Shown piece by piece: positions 43,138 to 52,370 of a stretch of DNA of 64,000 bases. The notes under the pieces are model-generated. The model was not told the DNA's origin. It ran no database searches and saw nothing but the letters and a program-made list of their open reading frames with translations. Position numbers and translations under genes: made by a program. Source of the DNA: JARRJS01 sp037388885 (GTDB taxonomy: Bacteria > Gemmatimonadota > Gemmatimonadetes > Longimicrobiales > RSA9); assembly GCA_037388885.1 (NCBI GenBank), contig JARRJS010000038.1:23567-87566 (forward strand). The letters run 5' to 3'. The first letter of the stretch is position 1, and every line of letters starts with the position of its first letter.

Positions 43138-44505
43138 ATGAACGGGTTGAGGATGCAAGGGTGGCGGACCGCAGCCGGGATGCTGCTGGTTGCCGGCGCG
43201 TTGTGGCCGGCGACGTCCGTCGCACAGGTCACACCGGACACATCGATGCCTACCATGGCGGGCATTCAGATGCCGGTGCCGTCGGACACTTTGACGATGC
43301 AGCAAGCCGTGGACCAGGCGTTGCGCGTGCTTCCGCAGATCGTCCAGGCGGAGACTTCCGTACAGACGGCGCGCATGAGCGTGACACAGCAGTGGGCGTC
43401 GATGCTGCCGAGCCTGTCGATGTCCACGGGCGCGTCGGTGTCAGGGTCGCAGCGGTTCAACCCCGAGACGAACACAGTCGTCACCAGCCCGTCCAGCAAC
43501 AGCTACAACGCAGGCCTGTCCAGCTCGTTGACGCTCTTCGCCGGCGGCCGCAATATCGCGCGGTTGCACGCCGCGCAGGCAGACGCGACCGCGGCGGATG
43601 CCACCTTGAGGGAGCAGCGTTACAGCGTGGCGCTGTCCGTCAAGCAGGCCTTCTTCACTGTGTTGCGGGCGCAGGAACAGATCGCCGTAGGGCAGGCGAA
43701 CGTGAAGTTGGCGCAGGAGAACCTGGATGCCGCGACGCGCCGCCAGCAGGTGGGGTCGGGGACGATCTCGGATGTGCTGCAGGCGCGCGTTCAGGTGATG
43801 AACGCGCAGCAGTCGCTGCTCAGCACGCAGTCGCAGAAACGGACGGCGATGTTCGCCCTCGGGCGGCTCGTGGGCGTGGACGGGCCGGTGGAAGCACGCC
43901 TGGAGCAGCCGCTGGAGCCGCGACCGCTGGCGCTCAGTCGCGACTCCCTGATGTCTCTGGCGATGCTGGCGTCGCCCAGCGTCAACGCGGCCGTGGCGAC
44001 GAAGCGGGCGCGTGACGCGAGCCGGACGGCGGCACGCGCCGCTTGGTTCCCGTCCATTTCAGCCTCGGGCGGCTACACCGTGGTGAATGACAACCCGACG
44101 CTCAACAATTCCGCCAACAGCTGGCGTATCAGCCTCGGCCTGTCCTACCCGCTCTTCAACGGACTGCAGCGGGAAAGCTCCATCGAGCAGGCCAACGCGC
44201 AGGCCGCGGTGGCAGATGCCCAGCTGGCGGATGCGCGCCGCAGTGCGCGCAGCCAGCTGGAAGCGTTGCTGTCCTCGCTCGACGTCGCGCGTCAGCAGGT
44301 GACCCTGCTGCGCCAGACGCTGTCCGCCGCGGAGGAAGCGCTGCGGGTCCAGCAGGAGCGGTACCGGGTCGGGGCGTCCACCATTCTCGACCTGATCACA
44401 TCGCAGGCGGCGCGGGTGCAGGCAGAAATCAACCTCATCGGTGCACGTTACGATTACCAGATCGCGCTCGCTCAGCTCGAGGCTCTGGTTGGGAGGGAAC
44501 TGTGA
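43138..44505 (+). CDS. TolC-family outer-membrane channel, efflux operon B
   Basis: The 455-residue channel starts at ATG 43138 with AGGGGACGAGC upstream and a signal peptide (LLVAGALWPATSVAQ). It has the two-repeat TolC layout: LTMQQAVDQALRVLPQIVQAE and LSMSTGASVSG (first half), then PLALSRDSLMSLAMLASPSVNAAVATK (second half, key residues only), ending in ARYDYQIALAQLEALVGREL. It is followed by the HlyD-like gene with a 4-bp overlap of its upstream GTG, so the two are co-expressed. Confidence 0.9.
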   Translation: MNGLRMQGWRTAAGMLLVAGALWPATSVAQVTPDTSMPTMAGIQMPVPSDTLTMQQAVDQALRVLPQIVQAETSVQTARMSVTQQWASMLPSLSMSTGASVSGSQRFNPETNTVVTSPSSNSYNAGLSSSLTLFAGGRNIARLHAAQADATAADATLREQRYSVALSVKQAFFTVLRAQEQIAVGQANVKLAQENLDAATRRQQVGSGTISDVLQARVQVMNAQQSLLSTQSQKRTAMFALGRLVGVDGPVEARLEQPLEPRPLALSRDSLMSLAMLASPSVNAAVATKRARDASRTAARAAWFPSISASGGYTVVNDNPTLNNSANSWRISLGLSYPLFNGLQRESSIEQANAQAAVADAQLADARRSARSQLEALLSSLDVARQQVTLLRQTLSAAEEALRVQQERYRVGASTILDLITSQAARVQAEINLIGARYDYQIALAQLEALVGREL

Positions 44506-44525
44506 AATCTCAAGGGAGGGACCCC

Positions 44526-46067
44526 GTGAAGCGAGCGTTCCTGACACTTGGCGTCTTCGCACTGATGGGCGGCGTAGTCGCCGGCTGTCGGCAAAGCGCT
44601 GCATCGGAGACGGACACGTCGGACGAGACTGCGGCGGTGCAGCGGGGCAACCTGAACATCCAGGTCGAGGCGTCGGGCTTGCTGGAGCCGATCAAGGTCG
44701 TGGAGGTCAAGTCGAAGGCATCCGGTGAGATCCTGGCCTTGCACGTGGACATTGGCGACCACATCCAGCAGGGTACCCTGATGGCGGAGATCGATCCGCG
44801 CGACGTGCGCAACGCGCTCGCCCAGGCGCAGGCCGATCTGGAGGTGGCGCAGGCGCGCGTGCAGGTGTCGGAAGCGCAGCAGAAGCGCTCGAAGGAGTTG
44901 CGGGACGCCAACGTCGTCGCGGAATCGGACTACGAAACGTCCGTGCTGGACGCCGCCAACGCGCGGGCCGCGCTCATCAAGGCACAGACGAATCTCCAGC
45001 TGGCCAAGGAGCGCATGGGCGACGTGCGGATCACCGCGCCCATCACCGGCACGATCCTGACCAAGAGCGTGGAGGCCGGGCAGATCATCGCGTCGGCGAG
45101 CCAGAACGTGTCGGGCGGCACGACGCTGATGCAGATGGCTGACCTGTCCACGATGCGCGTGCGGACGCTGGTGGACGAGACGGACATTGGCAAGGTGAAG
45201 CCGGGCCTGACCGCCGAGGTGAGCGTGGAAGCGTATCCCGGACGGACGTTCGTCGGACACGTGGAGAAGATCGAGCCCCAGGCGGTGGTGGACCAGAACG
45301 TCACCATGTTCCCGGTGCTGGTGCTGCTGGACAACCAGGAAGGCCTGCTGCGGCCGAACATGAATGCGGAAGTACAGATCCACGTGGCGGATCGGCAGGA
45401 TGTACTGCTCATACCGAACGCGGCCGTGGTGAGCATGGCGGATGTGGCGGCGGCGGGTGCCGTGCTGGGCCTGGATGCGGATGCCATGCGGCAGCAGACG
45501 CGGCCGGCCGGCGGTTCCGGACGGCCAGGTGCCGGCAATGGCGGCCCTGAACCCACAGGCGGTCAGGGGTCACAAGCGCAGGCCACGCCCACGGCTCAGG
45601 AACGTCCGGCTGAGGGCGCGAAAGCGGCCAACGCCGCCGACCCGAAGCCCGCCGGCACGGACGCGCAGGTGGCGTCCGCGCCCAGTCAGGAAGACTGTCG
45701 CGCGCTGTTCGGCAAGATCCGCCAGGCAGGCGGCCCGAGCGGGTTGAGCGAGGCGGACCGCGCCACCATGGCCGCGTGCCGGCAGGAGTTCGCCGGCCGG
45801 CGTGGTAACGGCGGCGGGCCCAGGATCGTGAATGGCGTAGAGGTGCGCCGGGCGATGGTCTTTGTCCAGACCGCCCAGGGTCCCCAGCCAAGGCCCGTGG
45901 AGCTCGGCCTGAACGACTGGGACCAGTCAGAGGTCGTGAGTGGTCTCAAGGAAGGCGAGAAGGTCATCCTGATCTCGGTGGCGCGGCTCCGGCAGCAGCA
46001 GGAACAGATGATGAACCGGATCCGCGAACGGAGCAGCCCGATTCCGGGCGGCGGCCGTGGCAGGTAA
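44526..46067 (+). CDS. HlyD/MacA-like adaptor lipoprotein, efflux operon B
   Basis: The 513-residue adaptor starts best at GTG 44526, since AAGGGAGGGACCCC precedes it; an upstream GTG at 44502 lacks a site. It has a lipobox (MGGVVAGC). The RND/MacA-type layout is visible: GLLEPIKVVEVKSKASGEIL, a coiled coil (about 95-180), RITAPITGTILTKSVEAGQ and a beta-barrel part. After about residue 300 there is an unusual Gly/Pro/Ala-rich insertion (GGSGRPGAGNGGPEP), with two Cys later in the same region. It precedes a MacB permease. Confidence 0.9.
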   Translation: MKRAFLTLGVFALMGGVVAGCRQSAASETDTSDETAAVQRGNLNIQVEASGLLEPIKVVEVKSKASGEILALHVDIGDHIQQGTLMAEIDPRDVRNALAQAQADLEVAQARVQVSEAQQKRSKELRDANVVAESDYETSVLDAANARAALIKAQTNLQLAKERMGDVRITAPITGTILTKSVEAGQIIASASQNVSGGTTLMQMADLSTMRVRTLVDETDIGKVKPGLTAEVSVEAYPGRTFVGHVEKIEPQAVVDQNVTMFPVLVLLDNQEGLLRPNMNAEVQIHVADRQDVLLIPNAAVVSMADVAAAGAVLGLDADAMRQQTRPAGGSGRPGAGNGGPEPTGGQGSQAQATPTAQERPAEGAKAANAADPKPAGTDAQVASAPSQEDCRALFGKIRQAGGPSGLSEADRATMAACRQEFAGRRGNGGGPRIVNGVEVRRAMVFVQTAQGPQPRPVELGLNDWDQSEVVSGLKEGEKVILISVARLRQQQEQMMNRIRERSSPIPGGGRGR

Positions 46068-46079
46068 AGGAGGCCGGCC

Positions 46080-47291
46080 ATGCTGCTGACCGAGATTCTG
46101 CGGGTGGCACTGGATTCCATTCGCGCCAACAAGCTGCGGTCGTTCCTGACCATGCTGGGGATCATCATCGGCATCGCCGCGGTGATCACCATGGTGGCCC
46201 TGGGCGCAGGTGCGCAGCATTCCGTCCAGGAGCGTCTGCAGAACCTGGGCACCAACGTTCTCACCATCCGTGGCGGACGGCACTTCTTCGGCGGCGTGGA
46301 CCGCGGTGGCGCGCGGCTCACCACCGATGACGCCAGTGCTCTCAGGCGGGGAGCCTTGACGCTCAAGGCGGTGTCGCCCGAGATGGAGCGACGGCAGCAG
46401 GTCGTCTACGGCAACTCGAACGCCAACCTGGAGATCGTGGGCGTCTGGCCCGACTACTTCGATATCCAGAACATGCCGTTGGACCTGGGCCGCTTCTTCA
46501 CGCCGGGCGAGGAGCGAGGCCGGCGCCGGCTGGCGGTGATCGGCGCCAACGTGGGCGAGCGGATGGGCGTGGCAAGCTCCGCCGTTCTGATCGGCCAGAC
46601 CATCATGATCCGCGGCATCCCGTTCGAGGTCATCGGCACGCTCAAGACACGGGGCGAGCAGGGCTGGATGAGCCCGGACGATGGCATCTATGTGCCGCTG
46701 GCGACCGCCCAGTTCCGCGTGTTCGGAACCGAGATCGTGCGGTCGATCCTTGCGCAGGCGTCGAGCGCGAAGAACATGGATCCGGCGATCACCGAGATCG
46801 ACCGGATCCTGCGCCGTGAGCACCGGATTCAACCGGGTGACGAGAGCGATTTCAGCGTTCGCAACCAGACGTCACTCATGAGCACGTTCCAGGAGACGAC
46901 AAGGACATTCACGTTCCTGCTGGCCGGCATCGCCATGATCTCCCTGCTGGTGGGCGGCATTGGCATCATGAACATCATGCTGGTGTCCGTCACCGAACGG
47001 ACGCGCGAGATCGGCGTGCGCAAGGCGCTGGGCGCCCGCAGGCGCGAGATCATGTACCAGTTCCTCACGGAAGCGCTGGTGCTCTGCCTCGCCGGCGGCG
47101 GCTTCGGCATCCTCTTCGGCATCGGCGGCGCCGTTGCGCTCCAGCGCATCGCGGGCTGGAACACGTTCGTCGAGCCGGCGGCCATCGTGCTGGCGTTTGC
47201 GTTCTCCGCCGGTGTCGGCCTGTTCTTCGGCATCTGGCCCGCGCGACGAGCAGCCGGGTTGGACCCCATCGTCGCGCTGCGTTACGAATAG
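46080..47291 (+). CDS. MacB-type ABC permease (FtsX fold), efflux operon B
   Basis: The 403-residue permease starts with ATG 46080, preceded by AGGAGGCC. It shows an N-terminal membrane helix (LRSFLTMLGIIIGIAAVITM), a periplasmic MacB domain with IVGVWPDYFDIQNM and GERGRRRLAVIGANVG, and three C-terminal helices. The coupling motif is VTERTREIGVRKALGARRRE and the end is ARRAAGLDPIVALRYE. Unlike efflux operon A, no ATPase follows or precedes, so it may share the ATPase at 32207 or one elsewhere. The gene is followed by a strong hairpin. Confidence 0.92.
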   Translation: MLLTEILRVALDSIRANKLRSFLTMLGIIIGIAAVITMVALGAGAQHSVQERLQNLGTNVLTIRGGRHFFGGVDRGGARLTTDDASALRRGALTLKAVSPEMERRQQVVYGNSNANLEIVGVWPDYFDIQNMPLDLGRFFTPGEERGRRRLAVIGANVGERMGVASSAVLIGQTIMIRGIPFEVIGTLKTRGEQGWMSPDDGIYVPLATAQFRVFGTEIVRSILAQASSAKNMDPAITEIDRILRREHRIQPGDESDFSVRNQTSLMSTFQETTRTFTFLLAGIAMISLLVGGIGIMNIMLVSVTERTREIGVRKALGARRREIMYQFLTEALVLCLAGGGFGILFGIGGAVALQRIAGWNTFVEPAAIVLAFAFSAGVGLFFGIWPARRAAGLDPIVALRYE

Positions 47292-47333
47292 GTGGCGAGC
47301 GTCGCCATCGGACCAACCTGAATTCGTGGGAAA

Positions 47334-47356
47334 CGCCCCCGGAAGTTCCGGGGGCG
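47334..47356 (+). terminator. Strong hairpin after efflux operon B
   Basis: CGCCCCCGGAA and TTCCGGGGGCG form a perfect 11-bp inverted repeat with a one-base centre. It is close to the permease stop. There is no clear T-run, so it may act as a pause or Rho-assisted terminator. Confidence 0.55.
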
Positions 47357-47513
47357 CCTTCGCTTGTGGGACATCGGGTTTGGCAGGGTCGGCCGCTCGG
47401 TCACCGGCCCGGGGACAGCGGGTTCCCGTCACCGTCCCGACTCGCTATCGCGTCGCCCCGCCACCGGGCGGATGCTGGGACGCGGACTTCCGCTCCTCCG
47501 ACTGCCATGTGCC

Positions 47514-49046
47514 ATGCTCGCACACGTCACGAGCGCCGCCGTTCTCGGTGTCGATGCCTACCTGGTCCGGGTCGAGGTCGACCTGGCGTCCGGCTTGCCG
47601 TGCATGAACGTCGTCGGCCTTCCGGAGAGCGCGGTGCGAGAGGGTCGCGAACGCGTGACGGCCGCGCTCAACAACAACGGCTTCGCCATCCCGCCCAGAC
47701 GCATCACCATCAATCTGGCGCCCGCCGACGTGCGTAAGGACGGCAGCGGGTTCGATCTGCCCATCGCTGTAGGCCTGCTGGCCGGCAGCGGGGCGATTCC
47801 GGAGCCCGGCAACGTCTGCCTGGCGGGCGAGCTGGGCCTGGACGGCGAGCTGCGTCCCGTGCGCGGCGCGCTATCCATGGCGTTGCACTGCCGCGACGAA
47901 GGACTCCGCACGTTCATCCTGCCGGCGGTCAACGCGGCGGAAGCCGCCATGGTCGAAGGACTGGACGTGCGCGGCGCGGCCTGCCTGGCCGATGTCGTGC
48001 GCCATGTCACCGGCGAAGGGTTGCTGGAATCGATGACGCCGCCGGCCGACGCGCTCGATCACGGCCCTCCGTCCGGTCTGCCGGACCTCGCCGACGTGCG
48101 CGGGCAGCGGGCCGCGAAAAGGGCGCTGGAAGTGGCGGCCGCCGGCGCCCACAACATCCTGCTCATCGGGCCGCCCGGCGCCGGCAAGTCCATGCTGGCT
48201 CGCTGCCTTCCGTCCATCCTGCCGCCGCTGGAGCGCGACGAGTCGCTGGAAGTCACGCGCGTACACTCTGTCGCCGGGCTGCTGGCGCCCGGCCAGGCTC
48301 TGGTATGCGACCGCCCGTTCCGGGCGCCACACCACACCGTGTCGGACGTCGGCCTGGTGGGCGGCGGTTCCATGCCGCGGCCGGGCGAGGTGTCGCTGGC
48401 GCACCACGGCGTGTTGTTCCTGGACGAGCTGCCGGAGTTCAGGAGACCCGCGCTGGAGGCGCTCCGTCAGCCGTTGGAAGACGGGCTCGTGCAGATCCGG
48501 CGCGCGCGCATCGCGCTCACCTACCCGGCGCGCGTCATGCTTGCGGCCGCCATGAACCCGTGCCCCTGCGGCCACCACGGCGACGGCACCGACCGTTGCG
48601 TGTGCGGCGATGGGGTCGTGCACCGCTACCTGTCTCGCGTGTCCGGCCCGCTTCTGGACCGCATCGACGTGCACGCCGAGGTGCCGCGGGTGCCTGCGCG
48701 GTCGCTGACGGCTCGCACGGCCGGCGAGCCCAGTGCGGTCGTCCGCGCTCGCGTGTTGGCTGCCCGCGCCAGACAGCTCCGGCGGTTCCGGGACCGGCCG
48801 GGGCTGTTCGCGAACGCTCACATGACGTCGCGGGACGTGCGGCAGCTGTGCCGGGTGGGTGAGCCGGGAGAGGCGCTGATGCGGGCGGCCATCGGGCGAC
48901 TGGGCCTGTCGGCGCGGGCGTACACGCGGGTGCTCAAGCTGGCGCGCACCATCGCGGACCTGGCGGGCGCGAGGCGGATCGGGGCGGAGCACGTGGCAGA
49001 GGCGATCCAGTACCGGGGGCTGGACCGTAGGAAGGCGGTGGCTTAG
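47514..49046 (+). CDS. ComM/YifB-type Mg-chelatase-like ATPase
   Basis: ComM-type proteins are hexameric helicases that help branch migration during natural transformation. The 510-residue protein begins MLAHVTSAAVLGVDAYLVRV, with the Lon-like N-terminal domain (VVGLPESAVREGRERVTAAL). It has Walker A GPPGAGKSMLARCLPSI, Walker B VLFLDELPEF, and NPCPCG with C-G-H-H..C-V-C (zinc-like cysteines). The C-terminal domain ends with SARAYTRVLKLARTIADL and VAEAIQYRGLDRR. ATG 47514 is chosen because the longer frame has unrelated residues. It is a single-gene unit. Confidence 0.93.
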   Translation: MLAHVTSAAVLGVDAYLVRVEVDLASGLPCMNVVGLPESAVREGRERVTAALNNNGFAIPPRRITINLAPADVRKDGSGFDLPIAVGLLAGSGAIPEPGNVCLAGELGLDGELRPVRGALSMALHCRDEGLRTFILPAVNAAEAAMVEGLDVRGAACLADVVRHVTGEGLLESMTPPADALDHGPPSGLPDLADVRGQRAAKRALEVAAAGAHNILLIGPPGAGKSMLARCLPSILPPLERDESLEVTRVHSVAGLLAPGQALVCDRPFRAPHHTVSDVGLVGGGSMPRPGEVSLAHHGVLFLDELPEFRRPALEALRQPLEDGLVQIRRARIALTYPARVMLAAAMNPCPCGHHGDGTDRCVCGDGVVHRYLSRVSGPLLDRIDVHAEVPRVPARSLTARTAGEPSAVVRARVLAARARQLRRFRDRPGLFANAHMTSRDVRQLCRVGEPGEALMRAAIGRLGLSARAYTRVLKLARTIADLAGARRIGAEHVAEAIQYRGLDRRKAVA

Positions 49047-49315
49047 AGCGTGCCCGGAACCTGCGCCGCCCCTTGCATTGTTTGACAATCCATCCACTCG
49101 CACATCAACGTAGGTCATCCCTGGCACTTCCGACGCGATCGAGCGCATGCCCGTGCGTTGCACCTGGGCGTCTCGCCCGCGTCTTCGCCTTGACGACATC
49201 ACATTTCCTGACAGCCGGACGGCTCATACTCGTGATCGCCCGAGCCGGCGGGTTCACATCAACGCACGTACGCAGGCGATTGCCGGCGGCGGTGCGAGCA
49301 CACAGAGGAGGCGGG

Positions 49316-50848
49316 ATGATCGACGAAAGGTCGGACCCCCAGGCACTCCGCGAAAAGCGGACCGGACCACCGGTGCCCGTGGCCATGGACTCCGACACGT
49401 TCCGGCGTGCGGGGCACGCCCTGGTGGACCGGATCGCCCAGCTCATCCAGGGGTTGCCCGACCGGCCCGTGACCCCCGGGGAGTCGCCGGAACAGGTGAG
49501 GCAGATGCTGGGGGCGGCGGATCCGCTGCCCGCGGAAGGCGCGGACCCGGAAGCGCTTCTCGAAGAGGCCGCCGACCTGTTGATCGAGCACTCCCTCTAC
49601 AACGGACACCCGCGCTTTTTCGGCTACATCACGGCTTCGCCCACGCCCATCGGCATGCTGTCCGACCTGCTCGCCGCGGCGGTCAACCCGAACGTCGGCG
49701 CCTGGACGCTCTCGCCCATGGCGAGCGAGATCGAGGCTCAGGCCGTGCGGTGGATGGCCGAGCTGATCGGCTATCCCACCGACTGCGGGGGGATTCTGGT
49801 CAGCGGCGGCAACATGGCAAACTTCGTGGGCTTTCTCGCGGCTCGCGCCCGGGCCGGCGCGTCCTGGAAGGTGAGGGAAGCGGGGCTGCGTGCGCCCGAC
49901 GCCTCGTCCTTTACCGCCTATGTGTCCGCGGAGACCCACACCTGGATCGAAAAGGCGGCCGACCTGTTTGGCCTGGGCACGGACGCCATTCGCTGGATCC
50001 CCACTGACGACGACCTTCGCATGGACATGGAGGCGTTGCGGCGCGCCCTGGCGGGGGACCGGGCGGAGGGTCTGCAGCCCATGATCGTCGTGGGCACCGC
50101 CGGGTCGGTCATGTCCGGGGTCGTGGACCCGCTGGTGGAGATCGCCGCCTTGTGCCAGGAAGAAGGCATCTGGTTCCACGTGGACGGCGCGTACGGCGGC
50201 TTCGGCGCGGCGTCGCCGGAAGCGCCGGCCGAGCTCCGGGCGGGCATCGCCCTGGCGGACTCGGTGGCCGTGGACCCGCACAAGTGGCTGTACGCCCCGC
50301 TGGAGGCCGGCTGCACGCTGGCGCGGGACGCCGGTGCCTTGCGGGACGCTTTCGCCTATCACCCGCCCTACTACTACTTCGGCCAGGAAGCCGTCAGCTA
50401 CGTGGACTACGGCCTCCAGAACTCCCGGGGCTTCCGGGCGCTGAAGGTGTGGGCGGCGTTGAAGCAGGCGGGCCGTGCCGGCTACGAGCGCATGATCAGC
50501 GACGACATCAGGCTGGCCCGGCGTCTACACGAGCGGGCTGCAGCGCACCCTGAGCTCGAGGCGATCACCCAGGGCCTGAGCATCTCGGTCTTCCGTTACG
50601 TACCGGAGGCTCTGCGGCCGGACATCGGGACCGATTCCGTCGAGGCGTACCTGAACGAGCTGAACGAGGCGATCCAGGGACGCCTGGAGCGGAGCGGGGA
50701 AGCGTTCGTCTCCAACGCCGTGGTGGGCGGTCGCTACTGCCTGCGGGCCTGCATCGTCAACTTCAACACGACGGTGGCCGACGTGGATGCCCTGCCCGGC
50801 ATCGTGGCACGCCTGGGGCGGGAGGTGCACGCCGAGCGGGCGAGTTGA
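49316..50848 (+). CDS. PLP-dependent decarboxylase, group II (aromatic amino acid/glutamate type)
   Basis: The 510-residue enzyme starts at ATG 49316 after GAGGAGGCGGG. Group II features: HPRFFGYITASPTPIGMLSD, SGGNMANFVGFLAARARA, HVDGAYGGFGAAS, and the PLP lysine K323 in VAVDPHKWLYAP. The end has a short AADC-like C-terminal domain (IVNFNTTVADVDALPGIVARLG, key residues). Candidates are tryptophan/phenylalanine/tyrosine, glutamate or diaminobutyrate decarboxylase; the sequence alone does not decide. Upstream 49047-49315 holds no gene that I can see, only a TTGACA at 49082. Confidence 0.88.
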   Translation: MIDERSDPQALREKRTGPPVPVAMDSDTFRRAGHALVDRIAQLIQGLPDRPVTPGESPEQVRQMLGAADPLPAEGADPEALLEEAADLLIEHSLYNGHPRFFGYITASPTPIGMLSDLLAAAVNPNVGAWTLSPMASEIEAQAVRWMAELIGYPTDCGGILVSGGNMANFVGFLAARARAGASWKVREAGLRAPDASSFTAYVSAETHTWIEKAADLFGLGTDAIRWIPTDDDLRMDMEALRRALAGDRAEGLQPMIVVGTAGSVMSGVVDPLVEIAALCQEEGIWFHVDGAYGGFGAASPEAPAELRAGIALADSVAVDPHKWLYAPLEAGCTLARDAGALRDAFAYHPPYYYFGQEAVSYVDYGLQNSRGFRALKVWAALKQAGRAGYERMISDDIRLARRLHERAAAHPELEAITQGLSISVFRYVPEALRPDIGTDSVEAYLNELNEAIQGRLERSGEAFVSNAVVGGRYCLRACIVNFNTTVADVDALPGIVARLGREVHAERAS

Positions 50849-50868
50849 AGGCGGAACAGGCTCCCTGA

Positions 50869-51037
50869 CGGCGTCTGGCGCCGTGGGCGATCTGGCGCTA
50901 CGACTGGCCATTCCAGCCCGGTGAACACACGTTCACCGCGCTGCGTGGACGGCACCGGTGCGCCGCAGATCGAGCGGGGACCGCCCGCCGAGCCCTTGGG
51001 CGCCACGGGCCTGGACCGCACTCGCGCCGCGCTCTGA
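50869..51037 (+). pseudogene. C-terminal remnant of a sulfite-oxidase-family molybdoenzyme
   Basis: The frame reads WRYDWPFQPGEHTFTALR from about 50893, then shifts near 50940 to VDGTGAPQIERGPPAEPLGATGLDRTRAAL, ending at TGA 51035-51037. Spaced like the dimerisation-domain end of sulfite oxidase-like molybdopterin enzymes (W-x-Y..W..PG-x-H-x-F, DGTG-x-PQ-x-x-R, GATG-L-x), it looks like a broken end of such a gene. The rest of the gene is not seen upstream, where the decarboxylase gene sits. No moa, moe or other molybdenum-cofactor gene is here. Confidence 0.55.
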
Positions 51038-51121
51038 ATGAACCGGCCGTCCCTCAGACATTCCCAAGTCCCGGCCCCCGTTGCCGACATGCCGTGAACA
51101 GCCCGAAACACCGCGTCCGGC

Positions 51122-51150
51122 TTGCATTTGCGGCGCATGCGGTGTAGCTT
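51122..51150 (+). promoter_or_regulatory. Promoter for larE
   Basis: TTGCAT (51122-51127), 17-nt spacer and TAGCTT (51145-51150). The leader to TTG 51268 would be about 110 nt, with GGAGGCAGG just before the start. Confidence 0.55.
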
Positions 51151-51267
51151 GCGGCGGCCGCGCGGGTGTCCTCGGGAGCCGGGTGCCAGCGGTCCATTTC
51201 CGAACCCGGCGACGCCCGGCGGGGTAGCACGTCGCGGACGTGTCGAGGACGCGCGAGTGGAGGCAGG

Positions 51268-52098
51268 TTGGGCGAAGCGGACGATCTTCGAGTCAAGCAG
51301 GGGCGTTTGGAGCAGATCCTGCGCGAATGCGGATCCGTCTGCATCGGCTATTCGGGCGGAGTAGATTCGGTCTTCCTTGCAGTGACGGCCGTGGACGTGC
51401 TGGGTGCCGACCGGGTTCTGGCCGTCACGGGCCGCAGTGAAGCCTACCCGGCGGTTCAGCACAGGACTGCGCTGGAAGTCGTCCATTCATTTGGCATCCC
51501 GCACCTCGAGATCGACACGGCGGAGCTGGATGACCCGAGCTACACGGCGAACCCCGCTAATCGCTGCTATTTCTGCAAGACGGAGCTCTGGTCGAAGCTG
51601 GTCCCTCTGGCGGCGCGACGCGGTTTGGCGGTGGTCGCGGATGGTGCGAATGGGGACGATGCTCGGGACTACCGTCCGGGCGCGCAGGCGGCGCGCGAGC
51701 AAGGTGTGCGCTCGCCCTTGCAGGAGGCCGGTCTGACGAAGGGTGACATCCGGGCACTGTCCAGGGCGCGTGGCCTGCCCACCTGGGACCAGCCCGCCGC
51801 ACCGTGTCTGTCCAGCCGCCTGCCCTACGGGCTCACGGTCACGCCGGAGCGGTTACGGCAGGTGGAAGTGGCAGAGGAAGTCGTTCGGTCGTTCGGTTTT
51901 GGCGAGTTCCGCGTGCGGCACCACGGCGACGCGGCGCGCATCGAAGTCGCGCCTGCGGACGTCGAGCGGGCGGCGGCCCACGCCGCGCGTCTGGCCGCAG
52001 CACTGAAGCGAATCGGCTTTCATCGCGTGCTCCTGGACGTGGAAGGCTACCGCCGGGGCGCGCTGAACGAATCGTCGGTACAGTTGAATGCGTCGTGA
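51268..52098 (+). CDS. larE: ATP-dependent sulfur-transfer enzyme LarE
   Basis: LarE makes the dithio-pyridinium cofactor (nickel pincer) of lactate racemase and relatives by sacrificing a cysteine sulfur. The 276-residue protein has the PP-loop GYSGGVDSVFLAV, the RSEAYPAVQ turn, CYFCKTELW, and PAAPCLSSRLPYG, as in the family. The C-terminal part (about 205-270) has a ferredoxin-like fold. The TTG 51268 follows GGAGGCAGG and is the first start that keeps the family N-terminus. LarB, LarC and LarA are not in this window. Confidence 0.9.
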   Translation: MGEADDLRVKQGRLEQILRECGSVCIGYSGGVDSVFLAVTAVDVLGADRVLAVTGRSEAYPAVQHRTALEVVHSFGIPHLEIDTAELDDPSYTANPANRCYFCKTELWSKLVPLAARRGLAVVADGANGDDARDYRPGAQAAREQGVRSPLQEAGLTKGDIRALSRARGLPTWDQPAAPCLSSRLPYGLTVTPERLRQVEVAEEVVRSFGFGEFRVRHHGDAARIEVAPADVERAAAHAARLAAALKRIGFHRVLLDVEGYRRGALNESSVQLNAS

Positions 52099-52370
52099 TG
52101 GTAAATGGTAGCGTAGCGGGGCGCCTCGAGCGCGTGCGGCAGTTGTTCGCCGAGGCTGGCCTGACCAGTGCGACCGTGGACGCGGCGGGACAGGCATTGG
52201 AGATCGCTGCCGTGGCTGCGCCGGTGTCGGAGCTGGTTCGCCTGCGCGAACTGGCGCCGGCCGTCAAGGCGCTGGGGTTCCGGTATGTTGCCCTCGAGCT
52301 CGGGGCCGATGGTGTGAGTGGTCAGCCTGCGCCGCGGCCCGTGGATGAATCCAGCCGCGAGTTGTCATGA
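52098..52370 (+). CDS. Small protein resembling the LarE C-terminal domain
   Basis: The 90-residue protein starts at ATG 52098, overlapping the larE stop by one base. It reads ERVRQLFAEAGLTSATVDAAGQ, ISEL-like VSELVRLRELAPAVKALGFRYVALELGADGVSGQ (key residues L..A-x-K-x-L-G-F-x-x-V-A-L-E-L). The end of LarE itself reads RLAAALKRIGFHRVLLDVEGYRRGALNES, a visibly similar strand-helix-strand. It therefore may be a duplicated or split-off version of that domain. Function is unknown. It overlaps thpR by 4 bp (ATGA), so three genes are coupled. Confidence 0.6.
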   Translation: MVNGSVAGRLERVRQLFAEAGLTSATVDAAGQALEIAAVAAPVSELVRLRELAPAVKALGFRYVALELGADGVSGQPAPRPVDESSRELS

